Below are positions 8,007 to 16,675 of a stretch of DNA of 33,421 nucleotides, one piece after another; the stretch's first letter is position 1, and every line of letters starts with the position of its first letter. The notes under the pieces were generated by a model. It was given only the letters and a program-made list of their open reading frames with translations. It made no database searches and had not been told where the DNA came from. This stretch comes from an uncultured Bacteroidales bacterium. GTDB taxonomy: Bacteria > Bacteroidota > Bacteroidia > Bacteroidales > Bacteroidaceae. The stretch covers positions 1 to 33,421 of the forward strand of contig CACXEH010000051.1 in the NCBI GenBank assembly GCA_902766625.1, in the 5' to 3' direction. A program made the translations under genes and the position numbers.

Positions 8007-9359
8007 ATGGACAGGAGAGATTTTATTAAAGCATCAGCGGGACTGCTCGCTTCGGTCTCGGCAACGGGCGCAGTGGCCCAGGATGTTGTTGCGGGAGCGA
8101 TTATTTCTGGTGAGAAGTTCTCGGATGGTAAACCGGGTGACGTCTCCAATGCAGTGTCAGACCACCTCAAGGTGGACGGCTATGTCAAGGAACCTGCCCA
8201 CAGAATACCTGTTGTAGCCAGCGCAGATATTGTTGTGGTCGGCGGTGGTCCCGGTGGTGTCGCTGCCGCAGTGAGTGCCGCAAGAGAGGGTGCAAGTGTT
8301 ATCCTTATTGAAAAGAGCAGCTTCCTCGGTGGCCTGTGGACGGGCGGCTTGGTCTTGCCAGTTTTGGCGACCTATGGCAGGAATAAGGCAGGTGAATGGT
8401 CAAAAGCAACAGGCGGTATATGTGCCGAACTGTGTGATGTGTTGTTGGCCAAAGGCTGGGCTTTTAATGCGGAAAGTCCGAGAGTTGACCCTGAAGCAAC
8501 AAAGTATCTTTTGGATAAAACCATTCTGGATGCCGGTGTACGTGTTCTCTATAATGCTTCCGCCATTGGCGTAACTATGTCAGGCAGCAGAATTGATTCA
8601 GTTCTCTTAAATTGCAACACGGGACGCCTTGCCATAAAGTGCAAGATGGCTGTAGACGCAAGTGGAGACGGATGTCTATTTAACTGGACGGGTGATCCAT
8701 ATGAGTCACGCCGTTATCATATCAGTACTTCATATTTAATGGGAGGATGCAAAGGTAAGAAGATAGGAAGCAGGACGCCAAACGAAGATATGCGATTCTC
8801 TACTATCGGTACGAGGAGTCCTGAAGACGGCTTGGATGTGTTCAGGGTATCGTCTCTTTTGCAAAAACACCGTCTTGACCTGTGGAACAGGATAGAAAAG
8901 TTGCGTGAGGACCCTGTGACAAAGGATGTCTATCTCATGGAGGTCGCCCCGACTGTCGGTATACGTGTGACCAGAGTCTTGAACAGTCTCCACAATGTCA
9001 CGCTTGAGGAGTCTATGGAGTGGACGGCTTTTGACGATGTGATAGGTATGTCCGGTATTTGTGATCCTTTTGAGTACAAAGGCAGGAGGATAACCAAGAA
9101 GGACCGTCCTATATGGCAGATTCCGTATCGTTCCCTGTTACCTCAGCAAACGTCTAACCTGCTGGTGTGCGGCCGTTGTTTCGGCTACGATCAGGGCATT
9201 ACATGGGATGCGCGTGAGATTTCCACCTGTATGGTTACCGGTCAGGCTGCAGGAACCGCTGCGGCACTTTCGACAGCATACAGATGTGCTCCGAAGGAGC
9301 TGGAAGTGAAGAAACTTCAGCAAAAACTTCGCGAAGCAAAGGTGCGTTTGGATTTTTAG
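8007..9359 (+). CDS. Tat-signal FAD-dependent oxidoreductase
   Basis: A 450-residue protein from the ATG at 8007. The frame is open further upstream, but that part runs through the porin gene. The N-terminus MDRRDFIKASAGLLASVSAT has a twin-arginine motif (DRRDFIK) and a hydrophobic stretch, so export as a folded, FAD-loaded protein is expected. The dinucleotide-binding motif is ADIVVVGGGPGGVAAAVSAA (residues 73-92), with the ribose-binding Glu at about 102 (LIEKSSFLGG). The C-terminus has LVCGRCFGYDQGITWDAREI and MVTGQAAGTAAALS, matching the FAD_oxidored family (PF12831). Substrate is unknown. It lies 70 bases after the porin, behind a hairpin. A bidirectional terminator follows. Confidence 0.88.
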   Translation: MDRRDFIKASAGLLASVSATGAVAQDVVAGAIISGEKFSDGKPGDVSNAVSDHLKVDGYVKEPAHRIPVVASADIVVVGGGPGGVAAAVSAAREGASVILIEKSSFLGGLWTGGLVLPVLATYGRNKAGEWSKATGGICAELCDVLLAKGWAFNAESPRVDPEATKYLLDKTILDAGVRVLYNASAIGVTMSGSRIDSVLLNCNTGRLAIKCKMAVDASGDGCLFNWTGDPYESRRYHISTSYLMGGCKGKKIGSRTPNEDMRFSTIGTRSPEDGLDVFRVSSLLQKHRLDLWNRIEKLREDPVTKDVYLMEVAPTVGIRVTRVLNSLHNVTLEESMEWTAFDDVIGMSGICDPFEYKGRRITKKDRPIWQIPYRSLLPQQTSNLLVCGRCFGYDQGITWDAREISTCMVTGQAAGTAAALSTAYRCAPKELEVKKLQQKLREAKVRLDF

Positions 9360-9405
9360 GTCGCTATCACTAAAGAAGGCTTTAGCCTCAGAAACAGTTA
9401 CAATA

Positions 9406-9445
9406 AATGAAGCGGTGAAGTTCAACTGAACTTCACCGCTTCATT
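9406..9445. terminator. Bidirectional terminator between convergent genes
   Basis: A perfect inverted repeat: AATGAAGCGGTGAAGTTCA at 9406-9424 and TGAACTTCACCGCTTCATT at 9427-9445, two bases apart (a real loop would open a few pairs). It lies between the stops of the FAD oxidoreductase (9359) and the TonB receptor (9463), so it probably ends both transcripts. T runs are short on either side. Confidence 0.75.
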
Positions 9446-9462
9446 ATGTTATATAACGCTGA

Positions 9463-12400
9463 TTAGAAGGTAACCTTCAAACCGAGCTGTGCGTGCCAAC
9501 GTGAATAAATTTGGTTGACAGATGGACCGGTGGTACCTGTGTAAGAGAAAGTACCGATACGGCTGTCACCATTGATGTCGATAGACTCAACCTTGAGCGG
9601 AGAAATGTAGGTCGTGCTTGAATAATATGTACCCCACTTCTTGTTCAGGAGGTTAGATACGTTGGTGATATCTAGTGAGAGCTGAATCTTGCCACCCTTC
9701 TTGTTGTAGTAGAAGTTCTCGGCAAAGTGTAAATCAAAGTGGTTCTCCCATGGAGCCGTAGCACCGAAACGCTCAGCAAACTCGCCTCTGTGTTCTTTTG
9801 CATAGCGGTCAGTTGAAGCCCATTTCTGGAACTTGGCCTTATCGTCTGCGTTCTTCCAGTTCATCTGCTCTATTTCAGCATCTGTCGGGATGTAAAGCAG
9901 TGTGTGGCCTGTACGACCGTCACCGTTGAATGTATAACGGTTGTTGCCGCTGGTAGATTCAGACATCGTCAGGCTGTAACGCATACCTGTGTTACCGTAG
10001 TAAGTCAGACCGACCTCGGTGTTGAGCTTGCCGTTGAGGTACTTGCGAGAGCTGTACATGGCGCGAGCCTTAACCTGATGAGGTATGTCAAACATAGAGT
10101 AGCTTAATTTAGGCTCATTGACATCTGTGGAAGCATAGTTATTCCAGTTGGACAATGCTACAGAAGACAAACCGTCATTAACAGATTTGGAGTGACCGAA
10201 GGTGTAGCTTACGCTCAAGTCTAAGCCGAAGTTGAAACTCTTCTCAACTTTAGCGGTAATCTGGTAAGAGTAACCTTTGTCGATGGTGCGCAGGTTGATG
10301 ATGTTGTAGTAAGCGCCTGCATCTGTAGAATAGTAAGGAACAGAGCTTGCTTCAACGTTAGGAACGACGTATGAACGCTGTGTCGTTGCCTGCAAAGCCA
10401 GATTCTCAAAGTATACTGCGTGGAGGTTCTTGGAGTAGAAACCTTCTACGGAAGCTTTCCAGCCGTAACCGAAGTCATGCTCGATAGCCAGATTTGAACG
10501 CCAAGTCTGCGGATACTTGAATTTTCCGCTGACGGTGTTGATGGTCGGTTTGGCAGAAGAAGCGCCTGACTGTACAAGAGCTTGCTGATCCTGCCATTTG
10601 TCAAGTTGGTTGGTTACAGTGTAGAGTGTGGTGGATTTCATCTCCATACCTGTATTGCTGTATACGTTGCTCAGCCATACGAAAGGTACGCGACCGGTAA
10701 ACAGGCCTGTACCACCGTGTATGGTCGTCTTCTTGGCTTTGTCAAGATACCAGCGGAAACCGATGCGCGGAGAAGTCATGATGTTGAAATGAGGCACCTG
10801 ACCTACTCTCACGCCGAATGTCGTGGCATAGGTTGAGGCGTTGAAAGTCGGGTTGGCTGTCGGCTTGTTCCAGAAGAACGGTGCGTCGAAACGTATACCG
10901 TATGTCAGTTGGAATGCGTCAGAGATGTCCCACTTGTCCTGAGCGTAGAGACCGATCTGTGCTGCCAGAACGTTGGCGCGCCAGCCGTAACTGCCTGTTA
11001 AGTTATAATCGGAATAATTGTAGTAGTAGCGGCTTGCGTTATTGTTCAGGAAATCGTTAAGACCGTTGTAATAGTACTCACCGTTAGAATACTGATAGTA
11101 GCCATTGTAGAAATTGTATGACTCGTTGTGTGTACCGAGTGTAACGGTGTGGTTTCCTGCGTAGAATGTCAGGTTGTCTTCAATCGTGATGTTATCCTGA
11201 TCAAGGTTGTTGATACCTGAAGAATATTCTGTACCGATATTTATTGAACCTGACTTAGGATAGTTGTGAGACGGATTGCTTGGATCTGCCTGACCGAATA
11301 CCTGTGCATTTGTGATGTATGCTGTCGGACCCTGATAAGGCACGTCACGCCAGTCTCTTACGCGGGTGTAAGAAGCGCGGGCTTCGTTGGAGAGTGTTTC
11401 GCTGATGCGGGAGTTCAACTCAGCAACAAAGGAGTGCGTGCGGTTGGTCTGCTTGTAACCTGAGTTGTTGAAGTACAATGTTGTAGCAGAGGAGTTGGCC
11501 TTGTCCTGAGAAGAACCGTTGTATTGATAACGGAATGTGAACTTGTGTTTGTCGTTGATATTCCAGTCAATGCGTCCCAATAAACCCAAACTCTGGGTCT
11601 CGATGTCCTTTGCTCCGAAACTTTCGCGGATGCCGGTCATGTTGTAATATTGGTCGGCTATCTGCTGGGCAACAGCCGCTGAAACGAATGTCGCGTCATC
11701 GACACCGGGATAGAAGGCTGCCGGATAAGAGTTTTTCTTATACTCAGCGCTGGCAAAGAAGAACAGCTTGTCCTTGATGATAGGACCGCCTACAGTGGCA
11801 CCGAAGGTCTCGTCATACTGCTTTGTCATCTTGCTGGTCTTCTGCAATGCCTGGTTGTAACGGCTGTAGAAGTTCTGGTTGTTGTAGTAGCCGTATGCAC
11901 TGCCGTGGAACTCGTTGGTACCCGACTTTGTCACAGCGTTGATAGCGCCACCGGTGAAACCGCCCTGGCGGACGTCAAAGGGTGCCACTGAAATATGAAT
12001 CTGCTCGATAGCGTCCAGTGAGATTGGATTAGCGCCTGTCTGGCCGCCATTAGTACCTGAACCTGCAAGACCGAACACATCATTACTTACGGTACCGTCA
12101 ATCTGGAAAGAGTTGTAACGGTTGTTGTTGCCGTTGATGGTTGTACCGGCGTATTTGGAAACGGATACAAGGGCAGACTGCTTGATGACATCGTAGATGT
12201 TACGGTCAATCGTCGGAGTCATCTCAATCTCGGTGTTCTCAAATGATGTCGATTCTCCGCGTGTGCTCCGCTTGGCACTTACGGTTACACCTTGCAGCAA
12301 GGTCGTGTTTTCTGCCAAACTGGTAGAGAGTTCGTAAGTCTCACCCAAGGTCAAGGACTTGATGTCAAATTCCTTTGCCTTTGTGCCGATAAAGCTGACG

Positions 12401-12642
12401 TTTACCTTGTAAGGACCACCTGCACGCATACCTTGAATGGTGTAACGGCCTGATGCATTGGTGGCTGCACCATACTTGGTACCCGAAGGCAAGTGGGTAG
12501 CTTGGACGATGGCACCCATGATAGGGCTGTCATCCTTCTCGTCGGTAATCTTACCGCTCATTGATGAAGTTGTAACCTGTGCTAATGCGGATGTAAATGC
12601 GAATAACGCCATCACGAATAGCAACTGCAATTTTTTTTGCAT
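9463..12642 (-). CDS. Oar-like TonB-dependent receptor with carboxypeptidase-regulatory N-domain
   Basis: A 1059-residue outer membrane protein. It has a signal peptide (MQKKLQLLFVMALFAFTSAL, cleavage near 21), a CarboxypepD_reg-like beta-sandwich (about 25-105, GKITDEKDDSPIMGAIV ... NASGRYTIQGM) and a plug domain (about 115-250, including IDRNIYDVIKQSALVS and VRQGGFTGGAINAVTKSGTN). A long 22-strand-type barrel follows, ending in QLGLKVTF. The plug wording and length fit the Oar subgroup rather than SusC. No susD, substrate-binding lipoprotein or glycoside hydrolase lies beside it. Myxococcus Oar is involved in export of a protease; whether this relative imports or exports anything is unknown. 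It is monocistronic: promoter box at 12737-12744 and terminator at 9406-9445. Confidence 0.92.
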   Translation of the reverse strand: MQKKLQLLFVMALFAFTSALAQVTTSSMSGKITDEKDDSPIMGAIVQATHLPSGTKYGAATNASGRYTIQGMRAGGPYKVNVSFIGTKAKEFDIKSLTLGETYELSTSLAENTTLLQGVTVSAKRSTRGESTSFENTEIEMTPTIDRNIYDVIKQSALVSVSKYAGTTINGNNNRYNSFQIDGTVSNDVFGLAGSGTNGGQTGANPISLDAIEQIHISVAPFDVRQGGFTGGAINAVTKSGTNEFHGSAYGYYNNQNFYSRYNQALQKTSKMTKQYDETFGATVGGPIIKDKLFFFASAEYKKNSYPAAFYPGVDDATFVSAAVAQQIADQYYNMTGIRESFGAKDIETQSLGLLGRIDWNINDKHKFTFRYQYNGSSQDKANSSATTLYFNNSGYKQTNRTHSFVAELNSRISETLSNEARASYTRVRDWRDVPYQGPTAYITNAQVFGQADPSNPSHNYPKSGSINIGTEYSSGINNLDQDNITIEDNLTFYAGNHTVTLGTHNESYNFYNGYYQYSNGEYYYNGLNDFLNNNASRYYYNYSDYNLTGSYGWRANVLAAQIGLYAQDKWDISDAFQLTYGIRFDAPFFWNKPTANPTFNASTYATTFGVRVGQVPHFNIMTSPRIGFRWYLDKAKKTTIHGGTGLFTGRVPFVWLSNVYSNTGMEMKSTTLYTVTNQLDKWQDQQALVQSGASSAKPTINTVSGKFKYPQTWRSNLAIEHDFGYGWKASVEGFYSKNLHAVYFENLALQATTQRSYVVPNVEASSVPYYSTDAGAYYNIINLRTIDKGYSYQITAKVEKSFNFGLDLSVSYTFGHSKSVNDGLSSVALSNWNNYASTDVNEPKLSYSMFDIPHQVKARAMYSSRKYLNGKLNTEVGLTYYGNTGMRYSLTMSESTSGNNRYTFNGDGRTGHTLLYIPTDAEIEQMNWKNADDKAKFQKWASTDRYAKEHRGEFAERFGATAPWENHFDLHFAENFYYNKKGGKIQLSLDITNVSNLLNKKWGTYYSSTTYISPLKVESIDINGDSRIGTFSYTGTTGPSVNQIYSRWHAQLGLKVTF

Positions 12643-12736
12643 ACGATAAAAATTAAAAGTTAGTGTATTAAATGATTTTTATTGTTTGATTCCAAAAGTT
12701 GTCTTCACAAGATAGTCCGAGTGTGTAATTTCCATA

Positions 12737-12744
12737 CAAAGATA
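12737..12744 (-). promoter_or_regulatory. -7 box for the Oar-like receptor
   Basis: Minus-strand TATCTTTG matches TAnnTTTG. The start point would leave a leader of about 88 bases before the ATG at 12642, longer than at other genes here. No convincing -33 element is visible. Confidence 0.45.
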
Positions 12745-12910
12745 AACAAAAATTAACACTGATGCTCGTTTTGGCTCTTTATTACTGCATAATAATTTTT
12801 TTATGTTTTTAATTTGCAAACCCTATAGTGCATTTCCGCGATGAAAGGTCCGTGCCGGGCAGGTAATTGATGCTGTCACGATGCGTGCGTTGCTCCCGAT
12901 AAGTGCTCCG

Positions 12911-12973
12911 TTCCATGGGCTGGAACTTATGTTCCAACGGCTGGAATTTACGTTCCACCCTTTGGAATATACA
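12911..12973. repeat. Three tandem 21-base dyad units (array A)
   Basis: Units start at 12911, 12932 and 12953, exactly 21 bases apart. Each holds TTCCA, five bases, then TGGAA: TTCCATGGGCTGGAA, TTCCAACGGCTGGAA and TTCCACCCTTTGGAA. The arms are perfect and the spacers vary. The array lies in the 443-base gap between the valS terminator and the promoter of the Oar-like receptor. A second array with the same design is at 24793-24855. The rest of 12745-13014 holds nothing I can assign. Confidence 0.9.
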
Positions 12974-13014
12974 TCCTGTCCGCAGGTACGAAAAACATAT
13001 CGCCTGAAAAAACA

Positions 13015-13049
13015 ATAATGTCATCTGCCCCGGAGGCAGATGACATTAT
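13015..13049 (-). terminator. Terminator of valS
   Basis: A perfect 15-bp stem: ATAATGTCATCTGCC at 13015-13029 and GGCAGATGACATTAT at 13035-13049, with a 5-base loop. Read on the minus strand it is followed by TGTTTTTTC, a T run, so it is a good intrinsic terminator 38 bases after the valS stop. Confidence 0.88.
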
Positions 13050-13086
13050 GCATTTTCAGTTTATCAAACAAAAATACTGTGGAATG

Positions 13087-15795
13087 TTATTTTCTGAGTT
13101 TCTGAAGTGTTTCCAGCAGTGTCGCTATCTTGGATTCTGAGTCGGCTTTCTTCTTACGCTCCAGTTCGATGACTTTCTCAGGTGCGTGGGCGATGAAGTT
13201 TTCATTGCTCAGTTTCTTTTCTATACCGGCAAGGAAGCCGCGCAGATGCTCAAGCTGCGCTTCCGCTTTCTTGATTTCCACTTCCACGTCAATCAGGTTT
13301 CCGAGAGGTACGGCATAGAGTGTCGTTCCGACCATAAACTCAGAGGAGCCGTCTTCTTTTTTGTCCGTAACCGTTATCTCCGAGAGGTTGGCCATCTTGG
13401 TGGTTACGCTTGTCAGATCGGGGATGGGGTTTTGGCCGATAATGTGTAGTGTGAGTTTTTCTTTCGGAGCGATATTCTTTTGGTTGCGGATGGCGCGTAC
13501 GCCGGCGACTACTTGCTTCATGATCTCAATATCATTCAGTATCGTAGCGTCTTCCCTGGTCGGTTTGTCGCTCTTGAGTTCTGCCACCATGATGCTTTCG
13601 CCTTCCTTGCGGTCGTAGATGTGCTGCCAGATTTCTTCCGTTATGAATGGCATGAACGGGTGAATGACCTTCATCAGAGTGTCAAAGAAGCGCAATGTGG
13701 CATCGTATGTCTGTTGGTCGATAGGTGCCTGATAAGCGGGCTTGATCATTTCGAGATACCAGCCGGAGAACTCGTCGGTGAAGAGCCGGAATGCGCTCAT
13801 CAAGGCTTCGCTTAAGCGATACTTCTTGTACAAATCCTCTATTTCCGCACAGGCTTGCCGTATCTTAGCATCAAACCAGATGATGGATTTCTTGCTGCTT
13901 TCGGGCTGCGGGATGTCTGCTGTCTGCCAACTCTTAATCAGGCGGAAGGCATTCCAAATCTTATTGCAGAAGTTGCGTCCCTGTTCGCACAGTGACTCAG
14001 CGAAGAGGATGTCGTTTCCTGCCGGAGCAGACAGAAGCATACCCATGCGTACTCCGTCAGCGCCGTATTTGTCTATCAAGGTTATGGGGTCGGGAGAATT
14101 GCCCAATGACTTGGACATCTTCCGGCCTATTTCGTCACGCACAATACCTGTGAAGTAAACGCTCTTGAAGGGTACGTCGTGCAGGTACTCCATGCCGGCC
14201 ATAATCATGCGGGCTACCCAAAAGAAGATGATATCCGGACCTGTCACCAGAACGGATGTGGGGTAATAGTATTTTATCTCTCTGTTGCCGGGGTTGTTGA
14301 TGCCGTCAAACAGACTGATAGGCCATAACCAGCTTGAGAACCAAGTGTCGAGTGCATCTTCGTCGCGGTGGAGGTCTGTTATTTGAAGTTCGGGTTTATT
14401 GAATTTAATGCGTGCTTCATGCAGTGCCTCCTCGGGGGTCAATGCAACGACAAAATTCTCGGTGTCGTCGTTGTCGCTGTCAATGAAATATGCCGGGATG
14501 CGGTGGCCCCACCACAGCTGCCGGCTGATGCACCAGTCCTGAATGTTTTCTAACCAGTTGCGATAGGTGGTGACATACTTAGTGGGATAAAATTTGATTT
14601 TTCCTTCCAGAACAGGTGGCAGGGCAATTTCTGCAAAGTGCTTCATGGAGAGGAACCACTGTTTGCAAAGTCTCGGTTCGACAGCGGTGTCTTGATTGCG
14701 CTCTGAATACCCGACCTTGTTATTGTAATTCTCAACTTTCTCCAATAAGTTGGCGTTCTTCAAGTCAATGGCAATTTGTTTGCGTACGTCCATGCGGTCC
14801 TGTCCAACGTACAGTCCGGCTGCTTCGCTGAGTGTGCCGTCAGGATTGAAGATGTCTATTGTCTCCAGGTTATGCGTCTTGCCCAGGGTGTAGTCATTCA
14901 CGTCGTGTGCCGGAGTGACTTTCAGACATCCTGTACCAAACTCAATGTCAACATATCTGTCTTCAATGACGGGTATGACGCGGTTGACCAGTGGTACTGT
15001 CACCTTATGGCCGCTGAGCCATCTGTTTTTAGGGTCTTTGGGATTGATGCACATAGCCGTGTCGCCCATGATGGTCTCGGGGCGTGTTGTAGCGACTACG
15101 GCATAATATCTGCCGTTTTCATCCTGATGTACGACTTCGCCTTCCTGATTGGTGAGTTTGACTGGGTTTACGTCGGCGTCGGCAACATAGTATCTGAGGT
15201 AGAAGAGTTTACTCTTCTCATCACGATATATGACTTCCTCCGTGGAAAGTACGGTTTGTGCTTTCGGGTCCCAGTTTACCATGCGGAGACCTCTGTAGAT
15301 GAGTCCTTTTTTATAGAGATCAACAAAGACTTTCATGACACTCTCGGAGCGCTGCTCATCCATAGTGAAGGCTGTGCGTTCCCAATCACAGCTGGCACCG
15401 AGACGGCGCAGTTGTTTGAGGATAATGTCGCCGTGTTCGTCAGTCCACGCCCAGGCATATTTGAGGAATTGCTCACGGGTGAGGTCTCTTTTCTTGATGC
15501 CCTGTTCAGCCAAGCGGTTTACCACTTTTGCTTCAGTGGCTATACTTGCATGGTCGGTGCCGGGTACCCAGCATGCGTTCTTGCCGCTAAGGCGCGCCTT
15601 ACGTACTAATACGTCCTGAATGGTGTTGTTCAGCATATGTCCCATGTGAAGGACACCCGTTACATTGGGGGGCGGTATAACTATGGTGTAAGGCTCTTTG
15701 TTGTTGGGCTTGGAGGAGAATAATTCATTCTTCTCCCAGTACTCATACCATTTTTTCTCTATATCGTGCGGATTGTATTTTGCTCCTAATTCCAT
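13087..15795 (-). CDS. valS: Valyl-tRNA synthetase
   Basis: A 902-residue class I aminoacyl-tRNA synthetase that charges tRNA-Val. Visible signatures are the HIGH-type motif [17 protein letters not shown] (HMGH at 50-53), the CP1 editing domain (about 190-350, with [13 protein letters not shown]), [10 protein letters not shown] near 428-437, and KMSKS at 559-563. An anticodon-binding helical domain follows, and then a C-terminal coiled-coil arm (about 840-902, rich in Lys/Glu) as in bacterial ValRS. Length is normal. It is 79 bases after mazG and has its own promoter in that gap (15840-15869), so it need not depend on the upstream sugar genes. A strong terminator follows. Confidence 0.98.
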   Translation of the reverse strand: MELGAKYNPHDIEKKWYEYWEKNELFSSKPNNKEPYTIVIPPPNVTGVLHMGHMLNNTIQDVLVRKARLSGKNACWVPGTDHASIATEAKVVNRLAEQGIKKRDLTREQFLKYAWAWTDEHGDIILKQLRRLGASCDWERTAFTMDEQRSESVMKVFVDLYKKGLIYRGLRMVNWDPKAQTVLSTEEVIYRDEKSKLFYLRYYVADADVNPVKLTNQEGEVVHQDENGRYYAVVATTRPETIMGDTAMCINPKDPKNRWLSGHKVTVPLVNRVIPVIEDRYVDIEFGTGCLKVTPAHDVNDYTLGKTHNLETIDIFNPDGTLSEAAGLYVGQDRMDVRKQIAIDLKNANLLEKVENYNNKVGYSERNQDTAVEPRLCKQWFLSMKHFAEIALPPVLEGKIKFYPTKYVTTYRNWLENIQDWCISRQLWWGHRIPAYFIDSDNDDTENFVVALTPEEALHEARIKFNKPELQITDLHRDEDALDTWFSSWLWPISLFDGINNPGNREIKYYYPTSVLVTGPDIIFFWVARMIMAGMEYLHDVPFKSVYFTGIVRDEIGRKMSKSLGNSPDPITLIDKYGADGVRMGMLLSAPAGNDILFAESLCEQGRNFCNKIWNAFRLIKSWQTADIPQPESSKKSIIWFDAKIRQACAEIEDLYKKYRLSEALMSAFRLFTDEFSGWYLEMIKPAYQAPIDQQTYDATLRFFDTLMKVIHPFMPFITEEIWQHIYDRKEGESIMVAELKSDKPTREDATILNDIEIMKQVVAGVRAIRNQKNIAPKEKLTLHIIGQNPIPDLTSVTTKMANLSEITVTDKKEDGSSEFMVGTTLYAVPLGNLIDVEVEIKKAEAQLEHLRGFLAGIEKKLSNENFIAHAPEKVIELERKKKADSESKIATLLETLQKLRK

Positions 15796-15839
15796 AATAT
15801 AGTTGTATAAATTGTTTCGATAAGCGTTGAATGATGATG

Positions 15840-15869
15840 CAAAGTTACGAATAAATATCTTTTATTCAA
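15840..15869 (-). promoter_or_regulatory. valS promoter with -33 and -7 elements
   Basis: On the minus strand TTG at 15869-15867 is followed after exactly 19 bases by TAACTTTG at 15847-15840. This fits the Bacteroidetes pattern TTTG-N19/20-TAnnTTTG, although the first T of TTTG is replaced by A (ATTG). Transcription would start about 39 bases before the ATG. It is the best complete promoter in the window. Confidence 0.65.
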
Positions 15870-15874
15870 TTTGT

Positions 15875-16675
15875 TCAATTGTCAAATGTCTTGGCTTCTT
15901 CCCAGATTTTATCCATTTCGGCGATTGTCATGTCCTTGAGTTTACTTCCCTGCTTTGCCGCCTTGGCTTCAAGATAATTGAAGCGTTTGATGAATTTGCG
16001 ATTGGTGCGCTCGAGGGCATTGTCAGGATTGATGTTGTAGAGCCGTGCGGCGTTGATAAGACTGAAGAGTACATCTCCGAACTCCTGCTCGGCTTTATCT
16101 GCATCCATATGGCGCACTTCTGACTCAAACTCTGCGATTTCCTCCTTGACCTTGTCCCATACTTGCTCTTTCTTCTCCCAGTCAAAACCTACATGGCGGA
16201 CTTTGTCTTGAATCCGGTATGCTTTGATAAGTGTAGGCAGTGTCTTGGGAACGCCGCCCAGGACGGTCTTATTGCCGTCTTTCTCTTTTTGCTTTATTTT
16301 TTCCCAGTTATCTTCTATTTGCTCAGCTGTTTCAGCGACGACATTGCCGTAGATGTGCGGATGGCGGAACTTGAGTTTTTCGCAAACTTTATGGCACACG
16401 TCTACAATATCAAACGTTCCTTTTTCTCTGCCGAAAATACTATAAAAGATAACGTGCATGAGAACGTCGCCGAGTTCTTTGCAGATTTCATTGTCATCTT
16501 CATTGCTCAGGGCGTCAACGAGTTCGTAGACTTCTTCTATAGTATTGGACTTGAGTGACTGATTGGTTTGTTTGCTATCCCACGGGCATTTTTGGCGCAA
16601 AGTGTCCATGACATCAAGCAGATTGGCAAAAGCTTCTTTGGCTTCTTCGCGGGTGTATTTGGCTGTATTGTTCAT
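15875..16675 (-). CDS. mazG: Nucleoside triphosphate pyrophosphohydrolase MazG
   Basis: A 266-residue cytoplasmic enzyme that hydrolyses NTPs or dNTPs to the monophosphate and pyrophosphate. Two MazG domains are visible. The first has EEVYELVDALS and EICKELGDVLMHVIF (about 48-85) and the second has EEIAEFESEV and AEQEFGDVLFSLINAARL (about 175-215). Both carry the EExxE...ExxD metal-binding pattern. Its ATG overlaps the stop of the Ntn hydrolase gene by 4 bases (ATGA). Pairing with valS is a housekeeping arrangement; coupling to a surface-sugar operon is less expected. Confidence 0.95.
   Translation of the reverse strand: MNNTAKYTREEAKEAFANLLDVMDTLRQKCPWDSKQTNQSLKSNTIEEVYELVDALSNEDDNEICKELGDVLMHVIFYSIFGREKGTFDIVDVCHKVCEKLKFRHPHIYGNVVAETAEQIEDNWEKIKQKEKDGNKTVLGGVPKTLPTLIKAYRIQDKVRHVGFDWEKKEQVWDKVKEEIAEFESEVRHMDADKAEQEFGDVLFSLINAARLYNINPDNALERTNRKFIKRFNYLEAKAAKQGSKLKDMTIAEMDKIWEEAKTFDN

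Noticed and set aside
12809..13024. A 71-codon minus-strand frame containing FQPLEH/FQPMER heptad repeats
   Set aside because: The heptads are the translation of the 21-base DNA units, the frame runs into the valS terminator, and the sister array at 24793 is read in another frame, so a peptide is unlikely.
14776..15609. A 277-codon plus-strand frame inside valS
   Set aside because: It lies wholly antisense to the well-supported valS and shows no known motif; it is a shadow of its codon pattern.
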